Assembly: GCA_963807925.1 (NCBI GenBank)
Contig: CAWEDP010000001.1
Span: 434,001 to 498,000, forward strand
Direction of reading: 5' to 3'
From: CAWEDP01 sp963807925
Lineage (GTDB): Bacteria > Acidobacteriota > Vicinamibacteria > Vicinamibacterales > CAVVIG01
Length of the DNA: 64,000 nt
Position 1 is the first letter of the stretch. Each line of letters starts with the position of its first letter. Below, one piece after another: positions 18,019 through 26,420 of this stretch. A program made the translations under genes and the position numbers. A model generated the notes under the pieces. The model made no database searches. It saw only the letters and a list, made by a program, of their open reading frames with translations, and was not told the origin of the DNA.

Positions 18019-18822
18019 TCACCCCGCTCCTCGGAACCTCCAGAAGTGATCGATCGGGCCGTTGCCGCGTCCGATTCCGGGGGCGTGTTCGATGGCGCCG
18101 TACACGTACGCCTGCGCGTTGACCACCGCGTCGGTCACCTCGTGCCCGAGCGCGAGATAGGCGGCGACGGCCGAGGCGAACGTGCAGCCGGTGCCGTGCG
18201 TATGCCGCGTGTGGATGCGCGGCGCCTGCAACTCGGTGAACATCGTCCCGTCGAACAGGAGGTCGATCACGTCGTCCTGCGGTCCGTGACCGCCGGTGAT
18301 CACGACGGCCGAGGCGCCCAGCCGATGGATGGCCACCGCCGCCGATCGCGCCTGTTCGATCGAGTCGATCCGGTGGCCGCTCAGCGCTTCCGCTTCGGAG
18401 ATATTCGGTGTGACCACGGCGGCTCGCGGCAGGAGCTCGGATCGCAGCATGTCAACGCCCTCGTCGTCAAGCAGCGGCGTGCCGGAGGAGGACAGGATCA
18501 CCGGGTCGACGACGACCAGGGGAAGCTCGAGTTCCTTGATCGCGGCGGCCACCGCCTCGACGATGGCGGCGTTGGCGAGCATGCCCGTCTTGGTCGCGTG
18601 CAGGGTGATGTCCCCGGCGACGGCCTCGATCTGCGCCGTGACGAGATCGGCGGGGAGCGGAAATATCTCCGTCACCCCTGCTGTGCTCTGCGCCGTCACG
18701 GCGGTGATGGCAGTCGCACCGTAGACCCCGAGAGCCGCGAACGTCTTCAGGTCGGCCTGAATGCCGGCGCCCGCGCTTGAATCGCTGCCCGCGATCGAGA
18801 TGGCCGCGCGGACGTCGTTCAT
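18019..18822 (-). CDS. thiD: Hydroxymethylpyrimidine (phosphate) kinase
   Basis: 267 aa ribokinase-fold enzyme of thiamine synthesis. The N-terminus 'ISIAGSDSSAGAGIQADLKT' is the ThiD signature, 'TAVTAQSTAGV' follows, and the anion-hole and base region is 'HTHGTGCTFASAVAAYLALG'. Its start overlaps the upstream methyltransferase gene's TGA as ATGA. No other thiamine gene is in the window. Confidence 0.95.
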   Translation of the reverse strand: MNDVRAAISIAGSDSSAGAGIQADLKTFAALGVYGATAITAVTAQSTAGVTEIFPLPADLVTAQIEAVAGDITLHATKTGMLANAAIVEAVAAAIKELELPLVVVDPVILSSSGTPLLDDEGVDMLRSELLPRAAVVTPNISEAEALSGHRIDSIEQARSAAVAIHRLGASAVVITGGHGPQDDVIDLLFDGTMFTELQAPRIHTRHTHGTGCTFASAVAAYLALGHEVTDAVVNAQAYVYGAIEHAPGIGRGNGPIDHFWRFRGAG

Positions 18823-19574
18823 TCCGCGCGTGCAGCCGGCGCCTTGCCGAAAACCAGCAGGTATTGGAACTGAAACGGCGGGATGGATTTCCGCGCGGTG
18901 AGCTGAAGGCCCGCCCGCGACGCAGCCTCGATGATCATCTGCGGATCGATGCGCTCGTCGGGCGCCGGGCCGGGCCCGCCGTCGCCCGGGAAGAAGTCGA
19001 CGATTCCCAGGCGCCCCTGCGGCTTCAGCGAGCGTGCCACGTTCTTCAGCACGGCAATCGGCTCCTCGCATCGGGGCCGCTGGGCGCACGCCATCTCGTG
19101 ATACACGCTGACGGCGAGCGCGACATCGAGGCCGCCCGGCATCGGATCGGCGGCCGAGCCGACAATCGTGCGGACGTTGAAGAGACGCTCGCGCACCGCG
19201 CGGCGGCGCACCTGCTCGATCATCTGCGCCTGGACGTCCACCGCGTACACCAGGCCGCTCGGACCGACGCGCCGCGCCAGCTGGATGGTGAACCATCCGC
19301 CGCCGGCGCCGAGATCGGCCACGACGGCGCCGTCCGCGATGCCGAGATCGTCCATGATGAGGTCGGGCGGCTGCCACTGATCCCGATCGGGCGGCTCGAT
19401 GAGGCCGAGATCCGCGGCGGGGAACAGGCGGCTCGGCCGAACCGCCCCGGCCTTGGGGGCGGCGGCGCCGGGTGACCCACTCGGCGGCGGCGGACCGGCG
19501 GCGCGGCACGCCGCGACGCAGAGGATCGCGCACGTCGCCGCGAGGCTGCGCACCTGCCGGAGGATGGGGCTCAT
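18819..19574 (-). CDS. Lipoprotein with class I SAM methyltransferase fold
   Basis: 251 aa. The N-terminus 'LAATCAILCVAAC' ends in a plausible lipobox (VAAC, about residues 20-23), so the protein should be anchored outside the cytoplasm. The body has a Rossmann methyltransferase motif I 'VVADLGAGGGWFTIQLAR' and later 'GRLGIVDFFPGDGG', resembling UbiE/Methyltransf_11 proteins. An exported SAM-dependent enzyme would lack its cofactor, so either the leader is not processed or the fold has another role. Overlaps are ATGA with both thiD and the aspartase gene. Confidence 0.8.
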   Translation of the reverse strand: MSPILRQVRSLAATCAILCVAACRAAGPPPPSGSPGAAAPKAGAVRPSRLFPAADLGLIEPPDRDQWQPPDLIMDDLGIADGAVVADLGAGGGWFTIQLARRVGPSGLVYAVDVQAQMIEQVRRRAVRERLFNVRTIVGSAADPMPGGLDVALAVSVYHEMACAQRPRCEEPIAVLKNVARSLKPQGRLGIVDFFPGDGGPGPAPDERIDPQMIIEAASRAGLQLTARKSIPPFQFQYLLVFGKAPAARAE

Positions 19575-20971
19575 GACTCTCCGACGATTCCGCCGCGGGT
19601 CATGGCGTCGGGCGAGAGGATCTGGTCCAGCCGCCGGCGATCGAGCAGGCCTCGTTCGAGCACCAGCGCGCGAATGGGTCGGCCGGTTCGGATCGATTCC
19701 TTCGCCAGGTCCGCCGTTGCCGCGTACCCCAGGTGCGGGCTGAGCGCCGTGGCCATGGCGGTGCTGCGATCGAGGAGCTCGCGTGCGCGCGCCCGGTCGG
19801 CGGTCAGTCCGTTGACGCACTTCGTGCGCAGCGCAACCAGCGCGTTCCGCAGGATCGTCGAGGCGTGCAGCGCGTTCCAGGCGATCACCGGCATCATCAC
19901 GTTCAGCTCCAGCTGTCCCGCTTCGGCCGCGATCGCGACCGTCGTGTCGCAGCCGATCACCTGAAAGCAGACCTGGTTGACCATTTCCGCGATCGACGGA
20001 TTGACCTTGCCCGGCATGATGGAGGATCCGGGCTGGACCGCGGGCAGCACGATTTCGGCGATGCCCGCGCGCGGCCCCATGCTGAGGAGGCGGAGGTCGT
20101 TCGCGAGCTTGCCCACTTCGACCGCCAGCCGTCGCGTCGCGCCCGAATACGCGAGGACGTCGCCCATGCTCTGCGTCACCCGGAACAGATTGAGCGCCGG
20201 CGTCAGCGGCAGGCCGGTGTACCGACGCAGATTGTCGACGACCCGCTGTCGGTACTCCTCGCCCGCATTCAGGCCGGTGCCGACCGCGGTCGCGCCGATA
20301 TTCAGCTCCTGCAGCTGCTCGGACGCCGCCGCCACGTCGTCGGCGCCGCGTCGGACGCACTCCGCGTAGCCGCCGAACTCCTGTCCGAGCGTCATCGGCA
20401 CGGCATCCTGCAGATGGGTACGGCCGGTCTTCAGCACATCGGTGAATTCGTCGGACTTGTCGGCCAGCCCCTCGACCAGCTCCTGCGCGGCGGTCACGAG
20501 CGGGCCGGCGCCCATCAGCAGCGCGAGCCGCGTCGCCGTCGGGAACACGTCGTTGGTCGACTGTCCCATGTTGACGTGATCGTTGGGGTGCACGCGCGTG
20601 TAGGACCCGCGCGGCTCCCCGAGCAGCTCTGCGGCGCGGTTCGCCAGCACTTCGTTCGCGTTCATGTTGTGCGACGTGCCCGCTCCGGCCTGATACACGT
20701 CGACGACGAACTGATCGCCGAAGCGTCCGGCGAGCGCCTCGTCGGCCGCCTGCATGATCGCGCGCGCCAGGTCGGCCTCGAGCCGGCCGAGCGCAAGATT
20801 GGCTTCCGCGGCGGCCTTCTTGACCAGGATGGTGGCGGTGACGAGGTCGGGGTGGGCGCGGAGGCCGCTGATCGGGAAGTTCTCCACCGCACGCGCCGTC
20901 TGACCACCGTAGTACGCGCTGGCGGGCACCTGCACCTCGCCCAGCGGGTCGCGCTCTGTACGGTACGCCAT
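19571..20971 (-). CDS. aspA: Aspartate ammonia-lyase (aspartase/fumarase superfamily)
   Basis: 466 aa. The superfamily signature is 'GSSIMPGKVNPSIAEMVN' and the first block is 'DVYQAGAGTSHNMNANEVLA'. 'VYQxGAGTS' with 'MGQSTNDVFPTA' is closer to aspartases than to class II fumarases, which usually read 'WQTGSGTQSNMN'. Reaction: L-aspartate to fumarate plus ammonia. A class I fumarase starts 80 bases away on the other strand, which supports a fumarate-producing and consuming pair. A FumC assignment cannot be excluded from sequence alone. Confidence 0.85.
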   Translation of the reverse strand: MAYRTERDPLGEVQVPASAYYGGQTARAVENFPISGLRAHPDLVTATILVKKAAAEANLALGRLEADLARAIMQAADEALAGRFGDQFVVDVYQAGAGTSHNMNANEVLANRAAELLGEPRGSYTRVHPNDHVNMGQSTNDVFPTATRLALLMGAGPLVTAAQELVEGLADKSDEFTDVLKTGRTHLQDAVPMTLGQEFGGYAECVRRGADDVAAASEQLQELNIGATAVGTGLNAGEEYRQRVVDNLRRYTGLPLTPALNLFRVTQSMGDVLAYSGATRRLAVEVGKLANDLRLLSMGPRAGIAEIVLPAVQPGSSIMPGKVNPSIAEMVNQVCFQVIGCDTTVAIAAEAGQLELNVMMPVIAWNALHASTILRNALVALRTKCVNGLTADRARARELLDRSTAMATALSPHLGYAATADLAKESIRTGRPIRALVLERGLLDRRRLDQILSPDAMTRGGIVGES

Positions 20972-21038
20972 GTCGGGGCTCGCAGCTCGAGGCTCGTGAC
21001 TCCGGGTCGCCGGGTCCGGACTGCGAGCCTCTGGCAAG

Positions 21039-21044
21039 TATACT
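21039..21044 (+). promoter_or_regulatory. Fumarase -10 box, probably leaderless
   Basis: TATACT ends six bases before the ATG at 21051, matching the spacing seen at the M16 gene. The 79-base divergent region to the aspartase start shows no strong -35. Confidence 0.5.
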
Positions 21045-21050
21045 GCCCGT

Positions 21051-22568
21051 ATGCTGCCTTCATTTTTCGAGAGCGTGCTGCAACTCATCGTCCGAACCTC
21101 GACCGACCTGCCGCCCGACGTGCGCGCCGCGATGCGGCTGGCGGGCGAGCAGGAGCCGCCGGACACGCGCGCGGGGCAGGCGCTGACGATCATCGCCCAG
21201 AATATCGATCTCGCCGTCGATGCCGAGGGCGCCATCTGTCAGGACACCGGCATGCCGACGTTCGAAGTCAGGACGCCGGTCGGCGCCAACCAGATCTGGA
21301 TGCGGCAGCAGATTCGCGAGGCGGTCGCCGAGGCGACGCGGCGCGGCAAGCTCCGTCCGAATTCGGTCGATTCGATCACCGGGACGAACTCGGGCGACAA
21401 CCTCGGACCGGGCACGCCGATCATCCACTTCGAGCAGTGGGACCGCGGCCAAATCGAGGTGAAGCTGATTCTCAAGGGCGGCGGCTGCGAGAACACCAAC
21501 GCGCAGTACGCGCTGCCCGTCGAGCTGCCGCATCTCGGGCGCGCCGATCGGACGCTCGACGGCGTGAAGAAGGCGATTCTGCACGCCGTGTGGAACGCGC
21601 AGGGCAAAGGATGCGGCCCGGGCGCAGTCGGCGTCGGCATCGGCGGCGACCGCACCTCCGGCTACAGCCACGCGAAAGAGCAGCTGTTCCGGACGCTCGA
21701 CGACGTGAACCCCGATCCGCGGCTGGCGCAGCTCGAAGCGTCGATCATGGCGACGGTGAACGGCCTCGGGATTGGCGCCATGGGTTTCGGCGGCCACGTG
21801 ACGCTCATCGGATGCAAGATTGGAGCGCTCAATCGGCTCCCCGCGTCGTTTTTCGTGTCGGTGGCGTACGACTGCTGGGCGTTCCGCCGGCTCGGCGTGT
21901 CGTTGAACGCGTCCAGCGGCGCCATCGACCGCTGGCTGTACCGCGATCCGTCGCACCCGATCGTGCCGATGCTCGATCAGGCGGGCTTCGCGCGCACGGG
22001 ACGGGAAGTGACGCTGGCGGCGCCGCTCGGCGAGGCCGAGGTCCGCTCGCTGAGGGTCGGCGACCTGGTGCTCATCTCGGGCCGCGCGTTCACCGGGCGC
22101 GACGCCGTCCACTCCTACCTGATGAAGCACGACCCGCCCGTCGATCTCCACGGCGCCGTCCTCTATCACTGCGGCCCCGTCGTCGTGAAGGACGGCGACC
22201 GCTGGCGCGTCACCGCGGCCGGGCCCACGACGAGCATCCGCGAGGAGCCGTACCAGGCCGACATCATCGGGCGGTACGGCGTGCGCGCGGTGATCGGCAA
22301 GGGCGGGATGGGCGCCCGCACGCTCGGGGCGCTGAAGGAGCACGGCGCCGTGTATCTCAACGCCATCGGCGGCGCCGCGCAGTTCTACGCGCGCACGATC
22401 GTGAGCGTCGACGGCGTGTCGCTCATGGAGTTTGGCACGCCCGAGGCGATGTGGCATCTGACCGTCAAGGACTTCCCGGCGATCGTCACCATGGACGCGC
22501 ATGGCAACAGCCTGCACCGGGACGTCGAACAGGAGTCCGGCCGGCACCTGGAGGCGATGATGGCGTGA
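21051..22568 (+). CDS. Class I (Fe-S) fumarate hydratase, fused alpha and beta domains
   Basis: 505 aa, the fused FumA/FumB architecture. The N-terminal domain (to about 290) has the [4Fe-4S] cysteines in 'AICQDTGMPTF', 'GGGCENTNA' and 'GKGCGPGAVG'. The C-terminal TtdB-like domain has 'GRAFTGRDAVHSY', 'YHCGPVV' and 'VIGKGGMG'. It hydrates fumarate to malate and is oxygen-sensitive. The start follows the probable leaderless promoter described above. Confidence 0.93.
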   Translation: MLPSFFESVLQLIVRTSTDLPPDVRAAMRLAGEQEPPDTRAGQALTIIAQNIDLAVDAEGAICQDTGMPTFEVRTPVGANQIWMRQQIREAVAEATRRGKLRPNSVDSITGTNSGDNLGPGTPIIHFEQWDRGQIEVKLILKGGGCENTNAQYALPVELPHLGRADRTLDGVKKAILHAVWNAQGKGCGPGAVGVGIGGDRTSGYSHAKEQLFRTLDDVNPDPRLAQLEASIMATVNGLGIGAMGFGGHVTLIGCKIGALNRLPASFFVSVAYDCWAFRRLGVSLNASSGAIDRWLYRDPSHPIVPMLDQAGFARTGREVTLAAPLGEAEVRSLRVGDLVLISGRAFTGRDAVHSYLMKHDPPVDLHGAVLYHCGPVVVKDGDRWRVTAAGPTTSIREEPYQADIIGRYGVRAVIGKGGMGARTLGALKEHGAVYLNAIGGAAQFYARTIVSVDGVSLMEFGTPEAMWHLTVKDFPAIVTMDAHGNSLHRDVEQESGRHLEAMMA

Positions 22569-22571
22569 CGG

Positions 22572-23525
22572 TCAGCGTTTCATCGCGAACTCTTTCAGCG
22601 GCGGCCGGTGGTACCCGTGCTCCATCGCGGCCATGTCGAGGTCCATCGTCTCGAGATCCGCGATCGAGAGGAGCGGAAACGGAGACAGGAGGAGCGTATC
22701 CACCGTCTTGAGGTAGCCGCCGCACGCACTGCACACCTCGGTGCGCCGATCCTTTCGCTCCTGGTCGGGCGCCGCGGTCACAAACGCCTCGCCGTGCTCT
22801 CCGCAGTACGCGCAGGCGTAGGTCGGCAGCTCCCAGGCGGCGGAGCAGAAAGAACAGCGGAGCGCGCGGTGACCGTCGACCGCTTCGGCCATCGCGGGCC
22901 ACGATCCGCAGGCGGGACAGTGGCCGTAGGTCCATCGGTCGAGTGCCGCTCCGAGCGGTCCGCGGTCCCTGGCGTCGTCGATCGGGTCGGCGGCCGAGGT
23001 CGCGAGCAGGGTCCGCTGCAGCAGGTACACGAACGGCCCCACCGTCAGCTCGGCGACGAGCCACACTAGATCGGCGGCCAGGCCCCGGTGCGCGGCGCCT
23101 GTGCGAATGGCGTTCTGATCCCGCGCCAGCGAGGCCGCGAGCAGCGAGCCGGCGTCCATGCTGCCGGTCTCGAGCGCGGTGCGGATGTGCGCGGCCGCCT
23201 CGCCGGCGCCGCTCTCGGCCAGCTCCCCGCACAGGTCGAGCAGCGTGGCGGCGAGCACGTTGACCGGCATCGGGATCGGTTCGCCGGCCAGGACCGGCAC
23301 GCCGCGCGCGAGCTTGGCGGCGAGGTACCTCGCCGGCAAGGACAGGCGTGGCAGCGGGCGCGCCTCGATCGTCTCCTTCAGGGCGATGACTCGCGCCAGC
23401 AGCCGCCGCTGGAGCTCGACCGCGGTGGTCAGTTCGGGGCGGGTGTCGACGACCGCCCTCCAGCGGGCGTCGGCCGCCTCGGCGAGCTCCTCACGCGTGA
23501 CGGGGATTGGCAGAAGGTACGGCAT
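22572..23525 (-). CDS. fdhE: Formate dehydrogenase accessory protein FdhE
   Basis: 317 aa from the ATG giving 'MPYLLPIPVTREEL'; a further start 17 codons upstream is less likely. The C-terminal half has four CxxC pairs (CPAC, CSFC, CAYC, CSAC), the iron-binding rubredoxin-like knuckles of FdhE, which is needed for activation of selenocysteine-containing formate dehydrogenase. No formate dehydrogenase is in the window, but a tRNA-Sec gene and molybdopterin genes are. It converges with the fumarase gene with three bases between stops. Confidence 0.9.
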   Translation of the reverse strand: MPYLLPIPVTREELAEAADARWRAVVDTRPELTTAVELQRRLLARVIALKETIEARPLPRLSLPARYLAAKLARGVPVLAGEPIPMPVNVLAATLLDLCGELAESGAGEAAAHIRTALETGSMDAGSLLAASLARDQNAIRTGAAHRGLAADLVWLVAELTVGPFVYLLQRTLLATSAADPIDDARDRGPLGAALDRWTYGHCPACGSWPAMAEAVDGHRALRCSFCSAAWELPTYACAYCGEHGEAFVTAAPDQERKDRRTEVCSACGGYLKTVDTLLLSPFPLLSIADLETMDLDMAAMEHGYHRPPLKEFAMKR

Positions 23526-23568
23526 GTGGCTGGGGCACAACGACTTGAGGTTCGTCCCGGCCAGGCAG

Positions 23569-23592
23569 TATACCAATCATGTTCTTGGTATA
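23569..23592. promoter_or_regulatory. 24-bp palindrome over a TATAAT box: operator candidate
   Basis: TATACCAA (23569-23576) and TTGGTATA (23585-23592) are perfect inverted repeats around eight bases. The right arm overlaps TATAAT (23589-23594), the -10 of the Fe-S carrier gene 46 bases downstream. The site also lies 44 bases from the fdhE start on the other strand. The ATACC...GGTAT outer bases resemble Rrf2/IscR sites, but the spacing differs from the IscR consensus, so the regulator is unknown. Confidence 0.6.
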
Positions 23593-23640
23593 ATCGAACG
23601 TAATCAGTTGTCCGCGGGGCAGCTCCAGGAGTGAAGCCAC

Positions 23641-23970
23641 ATGATCAACGTGTCGCAAGCGGCGGCCTCGAAAATCACCGAGCTGCTCGCCGAAGAGAAT
23701 AAGTCGGGCAGCGGGTTGCGCGTCTTCGTGCAGGGCGGCGGCTGCTCGGGCTTCCAGTACGGCCTGATGATTGAGGAAAACGGGCAGGGCGCAGGCGATC
23801 AGATCTTCGAATCGCACGGCGTGAGGTTGTACGTGGATCCCATCAGCGTGCGCTATCTGAAGGGCGCCGAGGTCGATTTCGTCGACACGATCACCGGCGG
23901 CGGGTTCACGATCAAGAACCCGAACGCCACGTCGACGTGCGGCTGCGGCCAGTCGTTCTCCGTCGATTAG
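23641..23970 (+). CDS. erpA: A-type iron-sulfur cluster carrier (ErpA/IscA)
   Basis: 109 aa. The three conserved cysteines are C35 in 'GGGCSGFQYG' and C100/C102 in 'CGCGQSF'. The protein passes Fe-S clusters to client enzymes; nearby clients are the class I fumarase and, elsewhere, formate dehydrogenase. AGGAG lies about ten bases before the ATG. ErpA is the likeliest subtype because the gene stands alone rather than in an isc or suf operon. Confidence 0.93.
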   Translation: MINVSQAAASKITELLAEENKSGSGLRVFVQGGGCSGFQYGLMIEENGQGAGDQIFESHGVRLYVDPISVRYLKGAEVDFVDTITGGGFTIKNPNATSTCGCGQSFSVD

Positions 23971-24036
23971 CACCGGTTTCGGGCCCGCGCTGCGCCTGCA
24001 GGCCCGAAGACTACCGAACAACTTGCGACGCCGGGG

Positions 24037-24053
24037 AGGGGCGCTCCGCCCCT
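24037..24053 (+). terminator. Short GC-rich hairpin before the Fur-fusion gene
   Basis: AGGGGCG and CGCCCCT pair over a three-base loop and are followed by TCTTCC. It ends only 12 bases before the next start codon, so it could end the erpA transcript or act in the leader of the Fur-rubrerythrin gene. A second 8-bp stem (TTCGGGCC / GGCCCGAA) lies at 23978-24008. Confidence 0.4.
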
Positions 24054-24065
24054 TCTTCCATACTG

Positions 24066-25046
24066 ATGCTTCGCGAATCGCTCGACCTCTCGCGCCTGCG
24101 CCCGGCGGGCGGCAAACACTCGAGTAAGCGCGATCAGATTCTCCGCATCTTCCTGCAGCAGGAAGGGCATCTGAGCGCGGACGACCTGTTCGATCTCGTC
24201 CGGCGCCACGCGCCCGGGATCGGACGGGCCACCGTGTACCGCACGCTGCAGTGGATGGTCGAGGCGGGCATCGCGCGCAAGGTCGACTTCGGCGAGGGCC
24301 GATCCCGCTACGAGCCGTCCTACGGCCACCCGCGGCACTTTCATCTCATCTGCAACAAGTGCCACCGATCCTCCGAGTTCCTCAGCTCCGACATCGAGGC
24401 GCTCGTCGAGGAAGTCGCGACGGTGCGACGGTTCACGCCCGCGCAGACGGTCGTGCAGATTTACGGCCTCTGCGGGGACTGCCAGGACGGCGTCGGCCGC
24501 GGCCCGACGATCGACGGGGCCACCACCGAGCGCGTGTTCGCGCGCGACGCGCTTCGGATCGCCATCAAGACCGAGCGCAGCGGCCTCGAGTTCTACACGC
24601 GGGCGGCGAGTCTGACCAAGGACGTCCGCGGCCGCGCCATCTTTCAGAAGCTCGCTGCGGAGGAACAAGAACATCTGTCCACGCTTGAGCAGCGGTACCG
24701 CGATCTCGTGGCCACCGACCCGACGCTCGAGTCGCAGCCGACGTTCCTCTTCTTCAAGGGCGCCGCGAACGGCCTCTTCGACGAGGGCGCCGCCGAGCTG
24801 AAGCGCGGCGTCAACGACGAGCAGGCGCTGCTCATCGGCATCAAGTGCGAGCGCGGTTCGCACACCTTCTTCAAACGCTACGGCGAGCGTTTCGAGGACT
24901 CCGAAGGCAAGCGGATCTTCCTCGACTTCGCCGCCGAAGAGCGCGAGCACCTCGACCTGCTGATCCGCGAGTACCGCGCGTTGACCGATCGCCAGCGGAC
25001 CCGGCCGCGGCGCGCCGGCGCGATCGCGCGGCGATCCGTTCGTTGA
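24066..25046 (+). CDS. Fur-type repressor fused to a rubrerythrin-like di-iron domain
   Basis: 326 aa with two parts. Residues 18-145 are a Fur-family regulator: winged helix ('GIGRATVYRTLQWMVEAGIA'), metal histidines 'HPRHFHLICNKC' and cysteine pairs C96/C99 and C136/C139. Residues 160-305 form a ferritin-like four-helix bundle with E170, 'AAEEQEHL' (199-203), E262 and 'AAEEREHL' (291-295), the full di-iron ligand set of rubrerythrin. No rubredoxin domain is present. Such a protein could couple peroxide or iron chemistry to DNA binding. It lies downstream of the Fe-S carrier gene. No ribosome site is evident. Confidence 0.85.
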   Translation: MLRESLDLSRLRPAGGKHSSKRDQILRIFLQQEGHLSADDLFDLVRRHAPGIGRATVYRTLQWMVEAGIARKVDFGEGRSRYEPSYGHPRHFHLICNKCHRSSEFLSSDIEALVEEVATVRRFTPAQTVVQIYGLCGDCQDGVGRGPTIDGATTERVFARDALRIAIKTERSGLEFYTRAASLTKDVRGRAIFQKLAAEEQEHLSTLEQRYRDLVATDPTLESQPTFLFFKGAANGLFDEGAAELKRGVNDEQALLIGIKCERGSHTFFKRYGERFEDSEGKRIFLDFAAEEREHLDLLIREYRALTDRQRTRPRRAGAIARRSVR

Positions 25047-25873
25047 TCGACCTTCACACCCATACCAACGCCTCCGACGGGCGCTGCACGCCCGACGAGC
25101 TGGTCGGCCGCGCGCTGGCCGCCGGCGTCCGGGTCCTTGCCGTCACCGATCACGACACCGTCGCGGCGTGCGAAACGGTGGCGGCTGGCTGTGCCGCGGC
25201 CGGCATCGAATTCGTGTCCGGCATCGAGATGACGGCCGTACGCGAGGAGACCGACGTTCACACGCTCGGCTATTTTCTCGACACCACCTCGCCTGCTCTG
25301 GCGCGGTTTCTCGACGAGCAGCGTCTCCTGCGCCTCGAGCGCGTGCGTCGGATCGTCGATCGGCTGGCGGCGCTCGGGATGGTGCTGGACGGAGACGCTA
25401 TCATGCGGCCGGCCCGCGAGGATCCGTCCCGTTCGGCCGGACGGCCGTGGGTGGCCCGGGCGCTGGTCGCCGCCGGCTACGTCTCGTCCACCGACGAGGC
25501 GTTCACGCAGTGGCTGGCACGCGGCCGCCCCGCGTTCGTGCCCCGAATCGGCGTGTCTCCCGAGCAGGTGATCGCCCTCGTCCACGATGTCGGCGGCCTG
25601 GCATCGGTGGCCCATCCGGGCCTGCTCGGGCGCGACGGCTGGCTGCCGTCCATGATTGGCGCCGGCCTCGACGCCATCGAGGCGTATCACACCGATCACG
25701 ACGAGGCGGCGACGGCACGCTACGTGGCGATGGCGACGCGATACGGCGTCGGCGTGTCCGGCGGCTCGGACTTCCACGGAGACGCGTTTCACGGCGGCCG
25801 CGCGATTGGGGCGGTGTCGTTGCCGCAGGAAGCGTTCGATCGGCTGAAGCGCCTCGCCGCCAGGCCTGCCTGA
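25043..25873 (+). CDS. PHP-domain phosphoesterase (YciV/RNase AM-like)
   Basis: 276 aa. PHP motifs are 'DLHTHTNASDGRCTP' (residues 3-17), 'AVTDHDTV', the glutamate in 'SGIEMTA', 'HTLGYF', 'SVAHPG' and 'GSDFHGD'. The layout matches 3',5'-nucleoside bisphosphate phosphatases and 5'-3' RNases of the YciV group. The TTG start at 25043 overlaps the upstream TGA (TTGA), so it is coupled to the Fur-fusion gene. Confidence 0.88.
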   Translation: MIDLHTHTNASDGRCTPDELVGRALAAGVRVLAVTDHDTVAACETVAAGCAAAGIEFVSGIEMTAVREETDVHTLGYFLDTTSPALARFLDEQRLLRLERVRRIVDRLAALGMVLDGDAIMRPAREDPSRSAGRPWVARALVAAGYVSSTDEAFTQWLARGRPAFVPRIGVSPEQVIALVHDVGGLASVAHPGLLGRDGWLPSMIGAGLDAIEAYHTDHDEAATARYVAMATRYGVGVSGGSDFHGDAFHGGRAIGAVSLPQEAFDRLKRLAARPA

Positions 25874-25955
25874 GGGCGGAGGTCGCCGCGGGCGCGCGGC
25901 GATCACGGGCGCCGACTGGATCGCCGGCGAAACGATCGGTCATACTCTGACTGCC

Positions 25956-26420
25956 TTGGCTCAGGCTCTGCTCAGCGCGCTGTTTCTCGGCCTCCTCGGC
26001 CTGGCCGTCACCGCCGTGCTCGGGCTGCGCGGCACCGACGTAGCGCGGCACATCGCGTTCGGCTTCTTCTCCGCCCTGATCACGCTGCTCGCCCACTCGA
26101 TGATGATGTTCTATCTCATCGGCAAGGGAAAAGCGGTGAAGGACGCGATGGCCGAGTACCGGATTGCCGGCGATTATTTCCGCCGCATTGCGGCCGCGCG
26201 CAGGCCGGTCTTCTCGATCGCCACGATCGCCATGGTCGTGACGATGACCGCAGCCATCCTCGGCGCGAGCGTCGACACCGGTGTCATGCCGCCGATCGTC
26301 CACGCCATGATCGCGTACGGCGCGATCGCCGCGAACCTCGCCGCGATCAAGATCGAAATCGACGCCCTCTCCGCGTCCGCGCGCGTCGTCGACGAGGTCA
26401 ATCGCCGCATCGGTCCGTGA
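25956..26420 (+). CDS. Small integral membrane protein
   Basis: 154 aa with three or four hydrophobic segments: 'ALFLGLLGLAVTAVLGL', 'FGFFSALITLLAHSMMMFYL', 'FSIATIAMVVTMTAAILGA' and 'MIAYGAIAANLAAIKIEI'. I chose the TTG at 25956, but upstream codons are open and the start is uncertain. Its stop overlaps the start of the next gene (GTGA), which encodes an ABC-type ATPase without working nucleotide motifs. No family was recognised. Confidence 0.7.
   Translation: MAQALLSALFLGLLGLAVTAVLGLRGTDVARHIAFGFFSALITLLAHSMMMFYLIGKGKAVKDAMAEYRIAGDYFRRIAAARRPVFSIATIAMVVTMTAAILGASVDTGVMPPIVHAMIAYGAIAANLAAIKIEIDALSASARVVDEVNRRIGP

Noticed and set aside
19571..20971. Class II fumarase (FumC) call
   Set aside because: The first signature (VYQAGAGTSHNMN) fits aspartase better, and a class I fumarase is adjacent; FumC is kept as an alternative.
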